From Mangrovicoccus sp. HB161399 (GTDB lineage: Bacteria; Pseudomonadota; Alphaproteobacteria; Rhodobacterales; Rhodobacteraceae), in the NCBI RefSeq assembly GCF_013184745.1, contig NZ_JAATVU010000022.1, forward strand, positions 1-64,000: a stretch of DNA of 64,000 nucleotides, given 5' to 3'. This document shows positions 42,597-50,711 of the stretch, one piece after another. Position 1 is the first letter of the stretch. The number at the start of each line of letters is the position of its first letter. The notes below the pieces were generated by a model. That model had not been told where the DNA came from. It saw only the letters and a list, made by a program, of their open reading frames with translations, and did not search any database. Both the position numbers and the translations under genes were made by a program.

Positions 42597-44339
42597 ATGG
42601 ACGAGATACTCGACGGCCTGACGCAGATCGACTGCGACATCCTCGTGATCGGCGGCGGCACCGCAGGCCCGATGGCCGCGCTCAAGGCGAAGAAGAAGAA
42701 CCCCGGCGCGAATGTCGTGCTGCTCGACAAGGCCAACGTCAAGCGCTCCGGCGCGATCTCGATGGGGATGGACGGGCTGAACAACTCGGTGATCCCGGGC
42801 TATGCCACGCCCGAGCAGTACACCAAGGAAATCACCATCGCCAATGACGGCATCGTCGACCAGAAGCCGGTCTACCGCTATGCCGAGGAATGCTACGGCA
42901 TCATCAAGGAGCTCGACAGCTTCGGCATCCGCTTCCAGAAGGACCAGAACGGCGAATACGACGTCAAGAAGGTCCACCATATCGGCACCTACGTGCTGCC
43001 GATGCCCAACGGCGACACGGTCAAGAAGGCGCTCTACCGCCAGCTCCGCAAGGCGCGGATCAGCGTCGTCAACCGCTACATGGCGACCCGGCTGCTGACC
43101 GGCGAGGGCCGCGTTGCCGGCGCGGTCTGCGTCAACACCCGCACCGCCGAGTTCCTGGTGATCCGCGCCAAGGCCGTGATCATGGGGCTGGGCGCCGCCG
43201 GGCGGCTGGGCCTACCGACCTCCGGCTATCTCTACGGCACCTACGAGAACCCGTCGAACTCGGGCGAAGGCTACGCCATGGCCTACCATGCCGGTGCCGG
43301 GCTCGCGAACCTCGAATGCTACCAGATCAACCCGTTGATCAAGGACTACAACGGTCCCGCCTGCGCCTATGTCGCCGGGCCGATGGGCGGCTACACCTCG
43401 AACGCCCAGGGCGAGCGCTTCATCGAATGCGACTACTGGTCGGGGCAGATGATGCAGGAATTCTACGACGAGCTGCAATCCGGCAAGGGCCCTGTCTTCC
43501 TCAAGCTGAACCACCTGGCCGAGGAAACCGTCGCGGAGATCGAGAAGGTCTTGCATATCGTCGAGCGCCCGACCCGCGGCCATTTCCATGCCGGGCGCGG
43601 CACCGACTACCGCAAGCAGATGATCGAGATGCACATCTCGGAAATCGGCTTCTGCTCGGGCCACTCGGCTTCCGGCGTCTTCGTCGACGAGCATGCCCGC
43701 ACCACCATTCCCGGCCTCTATGCCGCGGGCGACATGGCGAACGTGCCACATAACTACATGCTGGGCGCCTTCACCCATGGCGCCTTCGCCGGCGAGGACG
43801 CTGCTGACTTCATGGGCGAAGTGGATTTCGCCGAATTCGACCTGGCCGATGTCGAGGCCGAGCGCGCCCGGGTGCTGGCGCCGACAAAGCGCGACGACGG
43901 CATCCCGCCGAACCAGATCGAGTACAAGACCCGCCGTCTGGTGAACGACTACCTCCAGCCGCCGAAGGTCACCGCCAAGATGGAGCTGGCGCAGAAGCGT
44001 TTCGCCGAGGTCCGCGAGGACATGGAGCAGGGCATGCATGTCCGCGACGCGCATGAGCTGATGCGCTCGCTCGAGGCCGCCTCGATCCTCGATTGCGCCG
44101 ACATGGCCGCCGCCGCCTCGCTCTACCGCACCGAGAGCCGCTGGGGCCTCTACCACAACCGCGTGGAATACGCCCGCGACGACGAGAACTGGTTCTGCCA
44201 CACGCTGCTGACCAAGGGCGCGGACGGCAGGCCCGCGCACGAGAAGCGCGAGGTTCAGCCCTATGTCGTCGACATCGCCGAGGACGAGAAGGACGCCTAC
44301 TACAAGCAGCGCGTCGATGCCTCCGTGGCCGCAGAGTAA
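42597..44339 (+). CDS. AprA-like FAD-dependent oxidoreductase
   Basis: A 580-residue flavoprotein of the fumarate reductase/adenylylsulfate reductase alpha-subunit superfamily. The FAD dinucleotide motif is DILVIGGGTAGPMAALKA near residue 13. The central segment has LGLPTSGYLYGTYENPSNSG near residue 205. GFCSGHSASGVFVDEHARTT near 350, with IPGLYAAGDMA, is the AprA-like FAD-closing motif, and a helical C-terminal domain follows. It has no signal peptide and is paired with a small two-cluster ferredoxin, the arrangement of AprAB. The dissimilatory Apr partners sat, dsr and qmo are absent, so APS is not necessarily the substrate. The start at 42597 follows AGGA. Confidence 0.82.
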   Translation: MDEILDGLTQIDCDILVIGGGTAGPMAALKAKKKNPGANVVLLDKANVKRSGAISMGMDGLNNSVIPGYATPEQYTKEITIANDGIVDQKPVYRYAEECYGIIKELDSFGIRFQKDQNGEYDVKKVHHIGTYVLPMPNGDTVKKALYRQLRKARISVVNRYMATRLLTGEGRVAGAVCVNTRTAEFLVIRAKAVIMGLGAAGRLGLPTSGYLYGTYENPSNSGEGYAMAYHAGAGLANLECYQINPLIKDYNGPACAYVAGPMGGYTSNAQGERFIECDYWSGQMMQEFYDELQSGKGPVFLKLNHLAEETVAEIEKVLHIVERPTRGHFHAGRGTDYRKQMIEMHISEIGFCSGHSASGVFVDEHARTTIPGLYAAGDMANVPHNYMLGAFTHGAFAGEDAADFMGEVDFAEFDLADVEAERARVLAPTKRDDGIPPNQIEYKTRRLVNDYLQPPKVTAKMELAQKRFAEVREDMEQGMHVRDAHELMRSLEAASILDCADMAAAASLYRTESRWGLYHNRVEYARDDENWFCHTLLTKGADGRPAHEKREVQPYVVDIAEDEKDAYYKQRVDASVAAE

Positions 44340-44353
44340 CAAGGACAGCCATC

Positions 44354-44596
44354 ATGCCCCTGGCACAGACCGCCACCTCCGTTCCCGTCACCATCGATGA
44401 CGCCAAATGCATCGCCGACAAGGGCTGCACCGTCTGCGTCGATGTCTGCCCGCTCGACGTGCTGCGCATCAAGGAGCTCGCGGACGGCACCAAGACCGCC
44501 TACATGAAATACGACGAATGCTGGTACTGCATGCCCTGCGAGGCCGACTGCCCGACCGGCGCCGTCACCGTCACCATCCCCTACCTGCTGAAGTGA
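44354..44596 (+). CDS. Small AprB-like 2[4Fe-4S] ferredoxin
   Basis: An 80-residue ferredoxin. CIADKGCTVCVDVC near residue 19 and CWYCMPCEADCP near 56 supply eight cysteines for two [4Fe-4S] clusters in the AprB arrangement. It lacks the C-terminal tail of dissimilatory AprB (about 150 residues in that family), so it is a minimal version. It lies 14 bases after the AprA-like gene and should be its electron-transfer subunit. Confidence 0.85.
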   Translation: MPLAQTATSVPVTIDDAKCIADKGCTVCVDVCPLDVLRIKELADGTKTAYMKYDECWYCMPCEADCPTGAVTVTIPYLLK

Positions 44597-44603
44597 GGAC
44601 CAG

Positions 44604-45560
44604 ATGACGGCTATCTTCGAGGATTTCTCCGATATCGACGACCTGGCCGAGGGGCTGGACGACCCGTCCCCCGGCGCGCGCATCATGGCGGTGATCGAGC
44701 TGGCCGACAGCGCCGATCCGGACGCCATCCCGCATCTGGCCCGCGCCATCACGGACACGGATGCGGGGGTGAGGAAGCAGGCGGCGCAGGCGCTGACCGA
44801 TTTCGACGGCCCCGAGACCGCGGCGGCGCTGGTCGACGCGCTGTCCGACCCGGAGGCGGAGGTGCGCGAAGCCGCCGCCGTCAGCCTGACCGAGCTGAAG
44901 GATCCGGCCTCGGGCGACGCGATCCTGCCCCATCTGGGCAGCCAGGACGAGTTCGTGCTGACCGCCTGCCTGGCCGGCATCAAGGAACTGCGCCGACCGG
45001 AAGCGATGGAGCCCGCGATTGCCGCGCTTGCCTCGCCCTCGCAGGTGGTGCGGGTGCAGGCGGTCGGGGTGATGGGCTGGCTGCAGGACGAGGCATCGCT
45101 GCCCGCGCTCTGCGGCGCCGCGCGCGATCCCGAGATCCCGGTGCGGAAGGCAGCGCTGCTGGCGCTCGGCTTCTCGTCCTCGGAGGCCGCCCAGGCGGCT
45201 CTGGCCGCCGGGCTGCAGGACCCTGAATGGCAGGTCCGCGAGGCCGCGGCCGAGACCCTGGCCAAATCGGGCGGATCGGGCTGCGTGGCGGCCCTGACCG
45301 GCGCGCTGGCAGATGATTTCTGGCAGGTGCGGCTGAAGGCCGTGCGCTCGCTCGGGCGGCTCGGCGCCACCGGGGCGGCCATGCAGATCGGCCCGATGAT
45401 GGACCTGCCGATCCCGAACTTGCGCAAGGAATGCGCCGCCGTGCTGGGCGAGCTGGCCGTGCCGGAGACGCGCCGCTTCCTCGATCCCTATGCCGACGAC
45501 ACGGATCCGGACGTGCGCAAGAACGTCCGCTGGGCGCTGGACCGGATCGCGGCCGCCTGA
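44604..45560 (+). CDS. HEAT-repeat protein
   Basis: A 318-residue protein made almost entirely of HEAT/PBS-lyase-type helical repeats of about 30 residues. Examples are GARIMAVIELADSADPDAIP, AEVREAAAVSLTELKDPAS and WQVREAAAETLAKSGGSGC. It is acidic with no signal peptide. HEAT proteins act as scaffolds or assist cofactor assembly. It starts 7 bases after the ferredoxin gene, so it probably binds the flavoprotein-ferredoxin pair. A strong hairpin follows its stop. Confidence 0.85.
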   Translation: MTAIFEDFSDIDDLAEGLDDPSPGARIMAVIELADSADPDAIPHLARAITDTDAGVRKQAAQALTDFDGPETAAALVDALSDPEAEVREAAAVSLTELKDPASGDAILPHLGSQDEFVLTACLAGIKELRRPEAMEPAIAALASPSQVVRVQAVGVMGWLQDEASLPALCGAARDPEIPVRKAALLALGFSSSEAAQAALAAGLQDPEWQVREAAAETLAKSGGSGCVAALTGALADDFWQVRLKAVRSLGRLGATGAAMQIGPMMDLPIPNLRKECAAVLGELAVPETRRFLDPYADDTDPDVRKNVRWALDRIAAA

Positions 45561-45586
45561 CGAAAGCCCAAAATTTGATCGCTTTG

Positions 45587-45620
45587 ACGGCCCTCCCGGA
45601 GACCCCTCCGGGAGGGCCGT
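45587..45620 (+). terminator. Strong hairpin after the HEAT gene
   Basis: Perfect 14-base arms ACGGCCCTCCCGGA and TCCGGGAGGGCCGT enclose a 6-base loop, 26 bases past the stop. No T-run follows. It separates the flavoprotein unit from the transporter unit. Confidence 0.7.
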
Positions 45621-45870
45621 CATGCGTTATGGGAATGTATCTAAGTAATTGTTTTTATTATTTATTGTGGTTTACAAATCGAATCGATTCCGCCCTGATC
45701 CAGATCAATTTTCCGGTCGGTAAGGCCGCAGTGGGAGAAAAAACAGCACAAATAATGGTCAGTTTCGGATTCACCTTCCGGCATTGCCGGCGGCAGCCTT
45801 CCCCGGCCGCGCAGGGGCCCGGATAGTGGATCCAAGGCACCAAGAACCGGAACCGACAGGGGAACCAACC
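45621..45870 (+). promoter_or_regulatory. A+T-rich promoter region of the copper/transport operon
   Basis: This gap is much richer in A+T than its surroundings, especially 45640-45680. It contains the perfect palindrome GAATCGATTC at 45681-45690 and the FNR/CRP-like site at 45695-45708. It should hold the promoter for the eight-gene run that follows; no exact -10 was chosen. Confidence 0.55.
45695..45708. promoter_or_regulatory. FNR/CRP-like binding site
   Basis: CTGATCCAGATCAA matches TTGAT-N4-ATCAA, the consensus of FNR/DNR-type regulators, at all but one fixed position. The operon it precedes ends with a Crp/Fnr-family gene, a natural candidate to act here. Confidence 0.62.
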
Positions 45871-47250
45871 ATGACCATGAGAGCCGTTCTGAAGGGAAGC
45901 ATCTTCGCCGCCGGGCTGAGCGCCCTCGCCAGCGCCGCCCTGGCCGAGAAGATCGAGATCGCCATCGGCCACCAGTCCATGTGCACCGACACCTATACCG
46001 CCGGGATCGTCATCAAGGAGCTGGGGCTGCTGGAGCAGAACCTGCCGCATGACGGCAAGTATGCCGATGCCGAATACGACGTGAGCTGGTCGGACTATTC
46101 CTCGGGCGGCCCGATCACCAACCAGATGATGGCCGGCAAGCTGAATTTCGGCGTGATGGGCGACTACCCGCTGATCGTCAACGGCGCCAAGTTCCAGGAG
46201 ACCGACAGCCTGCGCACGCTCTATGTCGCCGGAACGGGCTACAACATGAAGGGCTCGGGCAACGCGATCGTCGTGCCGATTGACAGCGACATCTATTCGA
46301 TCGACCAGCTCAAGGGCAAGGACGTCTCCACGCCGGTCGGCTCGGCTGCCTGGGGCATGCTGCTCAAGGCGATGCAGGACAACGGCATCTCCACCGCCGA
46401 CTACGCGCTGAAGAACCAGAGCCCGGCCGTCGGCGCCGCCAACATCGCGGCCGGCAAGGTCGATGCGCACAGCGATTTCTGCCCCTGGTCGGAGATCATG
46501 GAATTCCGCGGCACCGGCCGCAAGATCTATGACGGCTCGGAAGCGGGCGTGCCCTACCTGCACGGCGTCGTGGTCCGCCAGGACTTCGCCGAGGAATATC
46601 CCGAGGTCGTCACCGCCTTCGTCAAGGCCGTCTACCAGGCGGGCGAGTGGATCCGCGAGGATCCGGTGCGCGCCGTCACCCAGATGGAGGGCTGGACCGG
46701 CGTCGAGAAAGAGGTGCTCTATCTCTATTTTTCCAAGGGCGGCCACCTGACGCTGGACCCGACGATCAAGGACCAGTGGGTCGAGGCGCTGGAATTCGAC
46801 CATTCGGTGCTGGAGCGCGAGAAGGCGATCCCGCCGCTCGATTTCGGCGCCTGGATCACCGAGGACTACGTCAAGGCCGCCTATTCCGAGTTGGGCGCCG
46901 ACTACGAGGCCGACAAGGCGAAGACGGTCGACCCGAAGGAGGCCAATGCCGGGCTGCCGATGGAGATCTGGCATGCCCGCGACGGCATCTCCTCCTACGC
47001 GACCATGCCGGAATTCCTCAAGGCGATGGCCGAGATGCAGGCCACCGGCGCCAAGCTGAACGCCACCTATGTCTATGACAGCGAGACCGGCCTGAAGCTC
47101 TTCGGCAAGACCGCCTTCTGGGTCAAGTCGGGCGAGGACTACGCCACCTTCCTGCGCAAGGGCGAGGCCGAGGACTACGCCGCCGCGCATGGCGGCAACG
47201 TGATCACCTTCGACGACGCCGTCGCGGATTTCGCCTCGACCGAGGGCTGA
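45871..47250 (+). CDS. NitT/TauT-type substrate-binding protein with a NosL-like C-terminal tail
   Basis: A 459-residue periplasmic protein, about 100 residues longer than usual for the NMT1/SsuA/TauA family. After the signal peptide (MTMRAVLKGSIFAAGLSALA) the family fold runs to about residue 375, including GPITNQMMAGKLNFGVMGDY near 82. The tail has LKLFGKTAFWVKSGEDYATF and DYAAAHGGNVITFDDAVADF. It resembles the C-terminal half of NosL, a copper-binding accessory protein of nitrous oxide reductase. The NosL N-terminal lipobox and cysteine motif are absent, though MCTDTYTA is present near residue 37. Sco1 and PCu(A)C genes downstream make a copper link plausible. The start is the ATG at 45871; MRAV two codons on is an alternative. 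Confidence 0.8.
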   Translation: MTMRAVLKGSIFAAGLSALASAALAEKIEIAIGHQSMCTDTYTAGIVIKELGLLEQNLPHDGKYADAEYDVSWSDYSSGGPITNQMMAGKLNFGVMGDYPLIVNGAKFQETDSLRTLYVAGTGYNMKGSGNAIVVPIDSDIYSIDQLKGKDVSTPVGSAAWGMLLKAMQDNGISTADYALKNQSPAVGAANIAAGKVDAHSDFCPWSEIMEFRGTGRKIYDGSEAGVPYLHGVVVRQDFAEEYPEVVTAFVKAVYQAGEWIREDPVRAVTQMEGWTGVEKEVLYLYFSKGGHLTLDPTIKDQWVEALEFDHSVLEREKAIPPLDFGAWITEDYVKAAYSELGADYEADKAKTVDPKEANAGLPMEIWHARDGISSYATMPEFLKAMAEMQATGAKLNATYVYDSETGLKLFGKTAFWVKSGEDYATFLRKGEAEDYAAAHGGNVITFDDAVADFASTEG

Positions 47251-47332
47251 TCCCGGCGGCCGCATCCGCCAGCAATCGCGCAAGGGGGCGGGGCCGCAGC
47301 GGCCCCGCCCGGACAGCCAGACAGGACACGCC

Positions 47333-48205
47333 ATGACCCAGACCGCAGACCTCCTGGACCCGCCGATGGCCGACGACCCGGCGCCCCGACCAGCCGAGCC
47401 GGCGCCCCCGGCCGCCCGGCGCCGCCTGGTCCCGCCGGAAAAGCTCCGCGAGATCGCGATCGGCGCCGGGTCGCTGGCGATCGGCGTGGCGCTGTGGCAC
47501 TGGGCCTCGGCGACCAACCTCGACTGGATCGTCGATTTCGGCAACATCCCCGGCCCGGGCAAGGTCTTCGCCGCCTTCTGGGGCCACCTGGGGACCGAGA
47601 TCTTCTACACCCACATCCTGGTCTCGATGCAGCGCATCCTGGTCAGCTACCTGATGGCGGTGGTGATCGGCATCGGCATCGGCGTGATGATGGGCCGCTC
47701 GCGCTTCGCCCGAGCCTGCATCACCCCCTATATCGAGGTGCTGCGCCCGATCCCGGCCGTCGCCTGGATCCCGCTGGCCATCCTGATGTGGCCGACCGAG
47801 GAGGCCTCGATCATCTACATCACCTTCCTCGGCGCGCTCTTCCCGATCGTGCTCAACACGCTGCACGGGGTCGAGCAGACCCCCGAGGTGCTGGTGCGCG
47901 CCGCGCAGTCGCTGGGCGCTTCGCGGATGGCGATCTTCGGCCATGTGGTCCTGCCCGCGGCGCTGCCGTCGATCTCGGCGGGGCTTGCCATCGGCATGGG
48001 CGTCAGCTGGTTCTCGCTGCTCGCGGGCGAGATCATCTCGGGCCAGTACGGCATCGGCTACTTCACCTGGAACGCCTACAGCCTGATCAACTATCCCGAC
48101 ATCGTCGTGGGCATGCTGGTGATCGGCTTCCTCGGCACGCTGTCGACCGCGGCCGTCCGGGTGCTGACCGCGCCGCTGCTGAAATGGCAGAAGCGCACGA
48201 GATGA
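47333..48205 (+). CDS. ABC transporter permease (NitT/TauT type)
   Basis: A 290-residue membrane protein with a proline-rich cytoplasmic N-terminus and about six helices. The ATPase-contact segment QTPEVLVRAAQSLGASRMAI near residue 182 contains the EAA-like loop of the SsuC/TauC family. It forms the channel with the ATPase at 48860. Its TGA overlaps the next gene's ATG (ATGA). Confidence 0.9.
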   Translation: MTQTADLLDPPMADDPAPRPAEPAPPAARRRLVPPEKLREIAIGAGSLAIGVALWHWASATNLDWIVDFGNIPGPGKVFAAFWGHLGTEIFYTHILVSMQRILVSYLMAVVIGIGIGVMMGRSRFARACITPYIEVLRPIPAVAWIPLAILMWPTEEASIIYITFLGALFPIVLNTLHGVEQTPEVLVRAAQSLGASRMAIFGHVVLPAALPSISAGLAIGMGVSWFSLLAGEIISGQYGIGYFTWNAYSLINYPDIVVGMLVIGFLGTLSTAAVRVLTAPLLKWQKRTR

Positions 48206-48867
48206 GCGCCATGCTGGACCCTCTGCGGCGCGAGTTGCGCCATGGCTGGCGCAGGCTCCTGTCGTGGGGGCTTGCCACCGCGCTGCTGTCGCAGGTCACG
48301 ATGCTGGTCCTGCTGGCGGTCCGCTTCGGCGAGCTGCCGAACTACGCCACCTTCTATGACTGGCCCGGCAACGTGCTGCGGATCATCGAGACCGTGCCTT
48401 CGGTGCGCGACATGGGGCCGATCATCGCGCAGGAATGGCTGCTGGAGATCGGCCGCATGAACTACGACTACGGCAACGGCATCTCGGTCTGGGCGCTCAG
48501 CGTGGTGCCTGCCAAGCTGGCCATGCTGTTCCTCCTGGGCGCGCTGGCCGGGCTGGCGACCGCGCTGATGCGGCGGCCCTCCTGCCCGGCCTCCCTGCGC
48601 GGCGGGGCCGGGGCCGTCACCGGCGCGGGCGCCGTCCTGGTTGCCATGACCAATGCCACGATGAGCTGGGTGGTCTGCTGCGCCACGCCCAACTGGGTCG
48701 TCGGGCTTGCCATGATGGGGCTCGGCACCTCGGCCTCGCTGGCGCTGGAACCCCTCGGCACGCCGCTGGCGCTCGCGGGCTTCGGCCTGCTGGCCCTCGC
48801 CATCCTCGCCCTGTCCGCAAGGGCGTCCCGCCTGCCCTCTTTCGAAACGGAGCCTTCCCATGCTTGA
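48202..48867 (+). CDS. Uncharacterised membrane protein in the ABC operon
   Basis: A 221-residue protein with about five hydrophobic segments that I cannot assign to a family. LSQVTMLVLLAVRF is the first segment. The second half has GAVTGAGAVLVAMTNATMSW followed by VVCCATPNWVVGLAMMGLGT, where a Cys-Cys pair lies at a membrane face. It lacks the EAA loop of ABC permeases, so it is not a second standard permease. Its start overlaps the permease stop and its end overlaps the ATPase start by 8 bases, so it belongs to the transporter. The Cys pair could bind a metal or form a disulfide. Confidence 0.78.
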   Translation: MSAMLDPLRRELRHGWRRLLSWGLATALLSQVTMLVLLAVRFGELPNYATFYDWPGNVLRIIETVPSVRDMGPIIAQEWLLEIGRMNYDYGNGISVWALSVVPAKLAMLFLLGALAGLATALMRRPSCPASLRGGAGAVTGAGAVLVAMTNATMSWVVCCATPNWVVGLAMMGLGTSASLALEPLGTPLALAGFGLLALAILALSARASRLPSFETEPSHA

Positions 48868-49699
48868 TGTCCTGAAATACCAGCGCAGCGGCCAGCCGAA
48901 GGCCTCCAACGGCAAGGGCGCGATCGACATCGACCGCGTGTCGATCACCTTCGGCACGGGCCCGACCGCGCACCGCGCGGTGGAGACCACCTCGCTAAAG
49001 ATCATGCCGGGCGAGTTCGTCTGCATCCTCGGCCCCTCGGGCTGCGGGAAATCCACGCTGCTCAATGCCATCGCGGGCTACGTCAAGCCCAGCTCCGGGT
49101 CCGTGCGCGTCGACGGCGTGGAAGTGGAGAAGCCCGGCCCCGACCGAGGCATGGTCTTCCAGCAGTATTCGCTGCTGCCCTGGAAGACGGTCTACGAGAA
49201 CGTCGCCTTCGGGCCGCGCATGGCCGGCAAGAGCCGCAGGGAAGCGGGCTCCATCGCCAATACCTTCCTCGGCATGGTCGGCCTGAGGAAATTCGGCAAC
49301 CGCTATCCGGCGGAGCTGTCGGGCGGCATGCAGCAGCGGGTGGGCATCGCCCGCGCCCTGGCCAACTATCCCAGCGTCCTGCTGATGGACGAGCCCTTCG
49401 GCGCGCTCGATGCGCAGACCCGGCTGATGATGCAGGAAAGCCTGCTGGAGATCTGGCAGAAATTCGGCACCACCGTCGTTTTCGTCACCCATGATGTCGA
49501 CGAGGCGGTGTTCCTCGCCGACCGGGTGCTGGTGATGTCGGCTGCGCCGGGGCGGGTGATCGAGGACCTGCGCATCCCGCTGCCGCGCCCGCGCAGCACC
49601 GACATGGGCTCGATGCCCGACTACATCCGCGCGCGCCAGCACTGCCTGGAGGTGATCCGCGCGGAAAGCCGCCGCGCCTTCGAGGAGCAGAACGCATGA
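48860..49699 (+). CDS. ABC transporter ATPase (NitT/TauT type)
   Basis: A 279-residue SsuB/TauB-type ATPase. Walker A is LGPSGCGKST near residue 58, the Q-loop lies in GMVFQQYSLLPWKTVYENVA, the signature is LSGGMQQRVGIARALAN, and Walker B is VLLMDEPFGALDAQTR, followed by the switch VFVTHDVDEAVFLADRV. It powers the transporter with the permease at 47333. Its stop overlaps the Sco1 start by 4 bases. Confidence 0.94.
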   Translation: MLDVLKYQRSGQPKASNGKGAIDIDRVSITFGTGPTAHRAVETTSLKIMPGEFVCILGPSGCGKSTLLNAIAGYVKPSSGSVRVDGVEVEKPGPDRGMVFQQYSLLPWKTVYENVAFGPRMAGKSRREAGSIANTFLGMVGLRKFGNRYPAELSGGMQQRVGIARALANYPSVLLMDEPFGALDAQTRLMMQESLLEIWQKFGTTVVFVTHDVDEAVFLADRVLVMSAAPGRVIEDLRIPLPRPRSTDMGSMPDYIRARQHCLEVIRAESRRAFEEQNA

Positions 49700-50286
49700 T
49701 CCGGCTGCTGGCCGCGCTGCTGCTGGCGGCAGCGCCCGCGGCGGCGCAGGTGCAGGGGGTGCTGCTCGACGATCCGGTGGAAATGCCGTCCTTCGCGCTC
49801 GACGGCACGGCCACGACGCGCTTTTCGGACGCGGACCTGCAGGGCCGCTGGACGCTGGTGATGTTCGGCTACAATTCCTGCCCGGATGTCTGCCCTTTCA
49901 CCATGCAGAACCTGGAGGCCGCCTGGTCGGAGACCTCGCTGCGGGTCAGGCCGGACAACATCCCGCAGGTGGTCTTCGTCTCGGTCGATCCGGAGCGCGA
50001 CCGCGAAACCGTGGCCGACTACGCGGTGTTCTTCCATCCCGACTTCCTCGGCGTGACCGGCCGGCAGGAGGACATCGACCGGCTCGTGGAGGCCTCCGAC
50101 AGCTTCTACCGGCTGATGCCGCCGGACAGCTCGGGCTATTACGAGGTGCAGCATTCCTCCTCGGTGCTGGTGATCGCACCGGACGGGACGCTGCGCGCAA
50201 AACTGCAGCCGCCCTTCGACCCCGGCCGCACCGCGGAGTTCCTGTCCATGCTGCAGATCCAGTACCGCCGGGAGATGATCCAGTGA
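49696..50286 (+). CDS. Sco1/SenC copper chaperone
   Basis: A 196-residue periplasmic protein with the signal MIRLLAALLLAAAPAAAQ. A thioredoxin-like fold carries the copper ligands in CPDVCPFTMQNL (near residue 60) and the histidine in VQHSSSVLVIAPDG (near 152). Sco proteins deliver copper to, or reduce thiols of, CuA centres in cytochrome oxidase and nitrous oxide reductase. Here it sits inside an ABC transporter operon with PCu(A)C, not beside oxidase genes, so the target is probably another copper protein. It overlaps both neighbours (ATGA upstream, GTGA downstream). Confidence 0.92.
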   Translation: MIRLLAALLLAAAPAAAQVQGVLLDDPVEMPSFALDGTATTRFSDADLQGRWTLVMFGYNSCPDVCPFTMQNLEAAWSETSLRVRPDNIPQVVFVSVDPERDRETVADYAVFFHPDFLGVTGRQEDIDRLVEASDSFYRLMPPDSSGYYEVQHSSSVLVIAPDGTLRAKLQPPFDPGRTAEFLSMLQIQYRREMIQ

Positions 50287-50711
50287 GATCGCTTCTGCTT
50301 GCCGCCGTCCTGTCCTTCCCAGCGCTTGCCCATGCAGGGGACATCGCCGTGACTGAGGCCCGCGTCGCGCTGGCCCCGCCCGGCGCGCGGACCCTGGCGG
50401 CCTACATGGTGGTGGCGAATGCCGGCGCGGCGCCGCGCGCGCTGGCCGGGGTGCGCGCCGAGGGCTTCGCCATGGCGCATCTGCACCATTCGATGGAGAA
50501 GGACGGCGTCGCCATGATGGCGGCGATGGACCAGATCGAGATCGCCCCGGGCGGCAGCGTCGCCTTCGCGCCGGGCGGGCTTCATGTCATGCTGATGGGG
50601 CCGCGGAAAGCCCTGGCCGTAGGCAACGAGGTGGTGCTGACCCTGATCTTCGCCGATGGCGCGGAGATCGCGGTCACCGCGCCGGTCGAGAGGATCGATG
50701 CGGGCTCGTGA
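50283..50711 (+). CDS. PCu(A)C periplasmic copper chaperone
   Basis: A 142-residue protein with the signal MRSLLLAAVLSFPALAHAG. The PCu(A)C copper ligands are visible: AHLHHSMEKDGVAMM near residue 65 and GGLHVMLMG near 99, the H-x-M pattern that binds Cu(I). It hands copper to Sco1 or directly to CuA. The start is a GTG at 50283 overlapping the Sco1 stop (GTGA), and its end overlaps the cytochrome gene by 14 bases. Confidence 0.92.
   Translation: MRSLLLAAVLSFPALAHAGDIAVTEARVALAPPGARTLAAYMVVANAGAAPRALAGVRAEGFAMAHLHHSMEKDGVAMMAAMDQIEIAPGGSVAFAPGGLHVMLMGPRKALAVGNEVVLTLIFADGAEIAVTAPVERIDAGS

Noticed and set aside
45871-49699. A NosDFYL system
   Set aside because: The binding protein, permease and ATPase are of the NitT/TauT type. 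Only the NosL-like tail and copper chaperones recall nos genes, and nosZ, nosR and nosD are absent.
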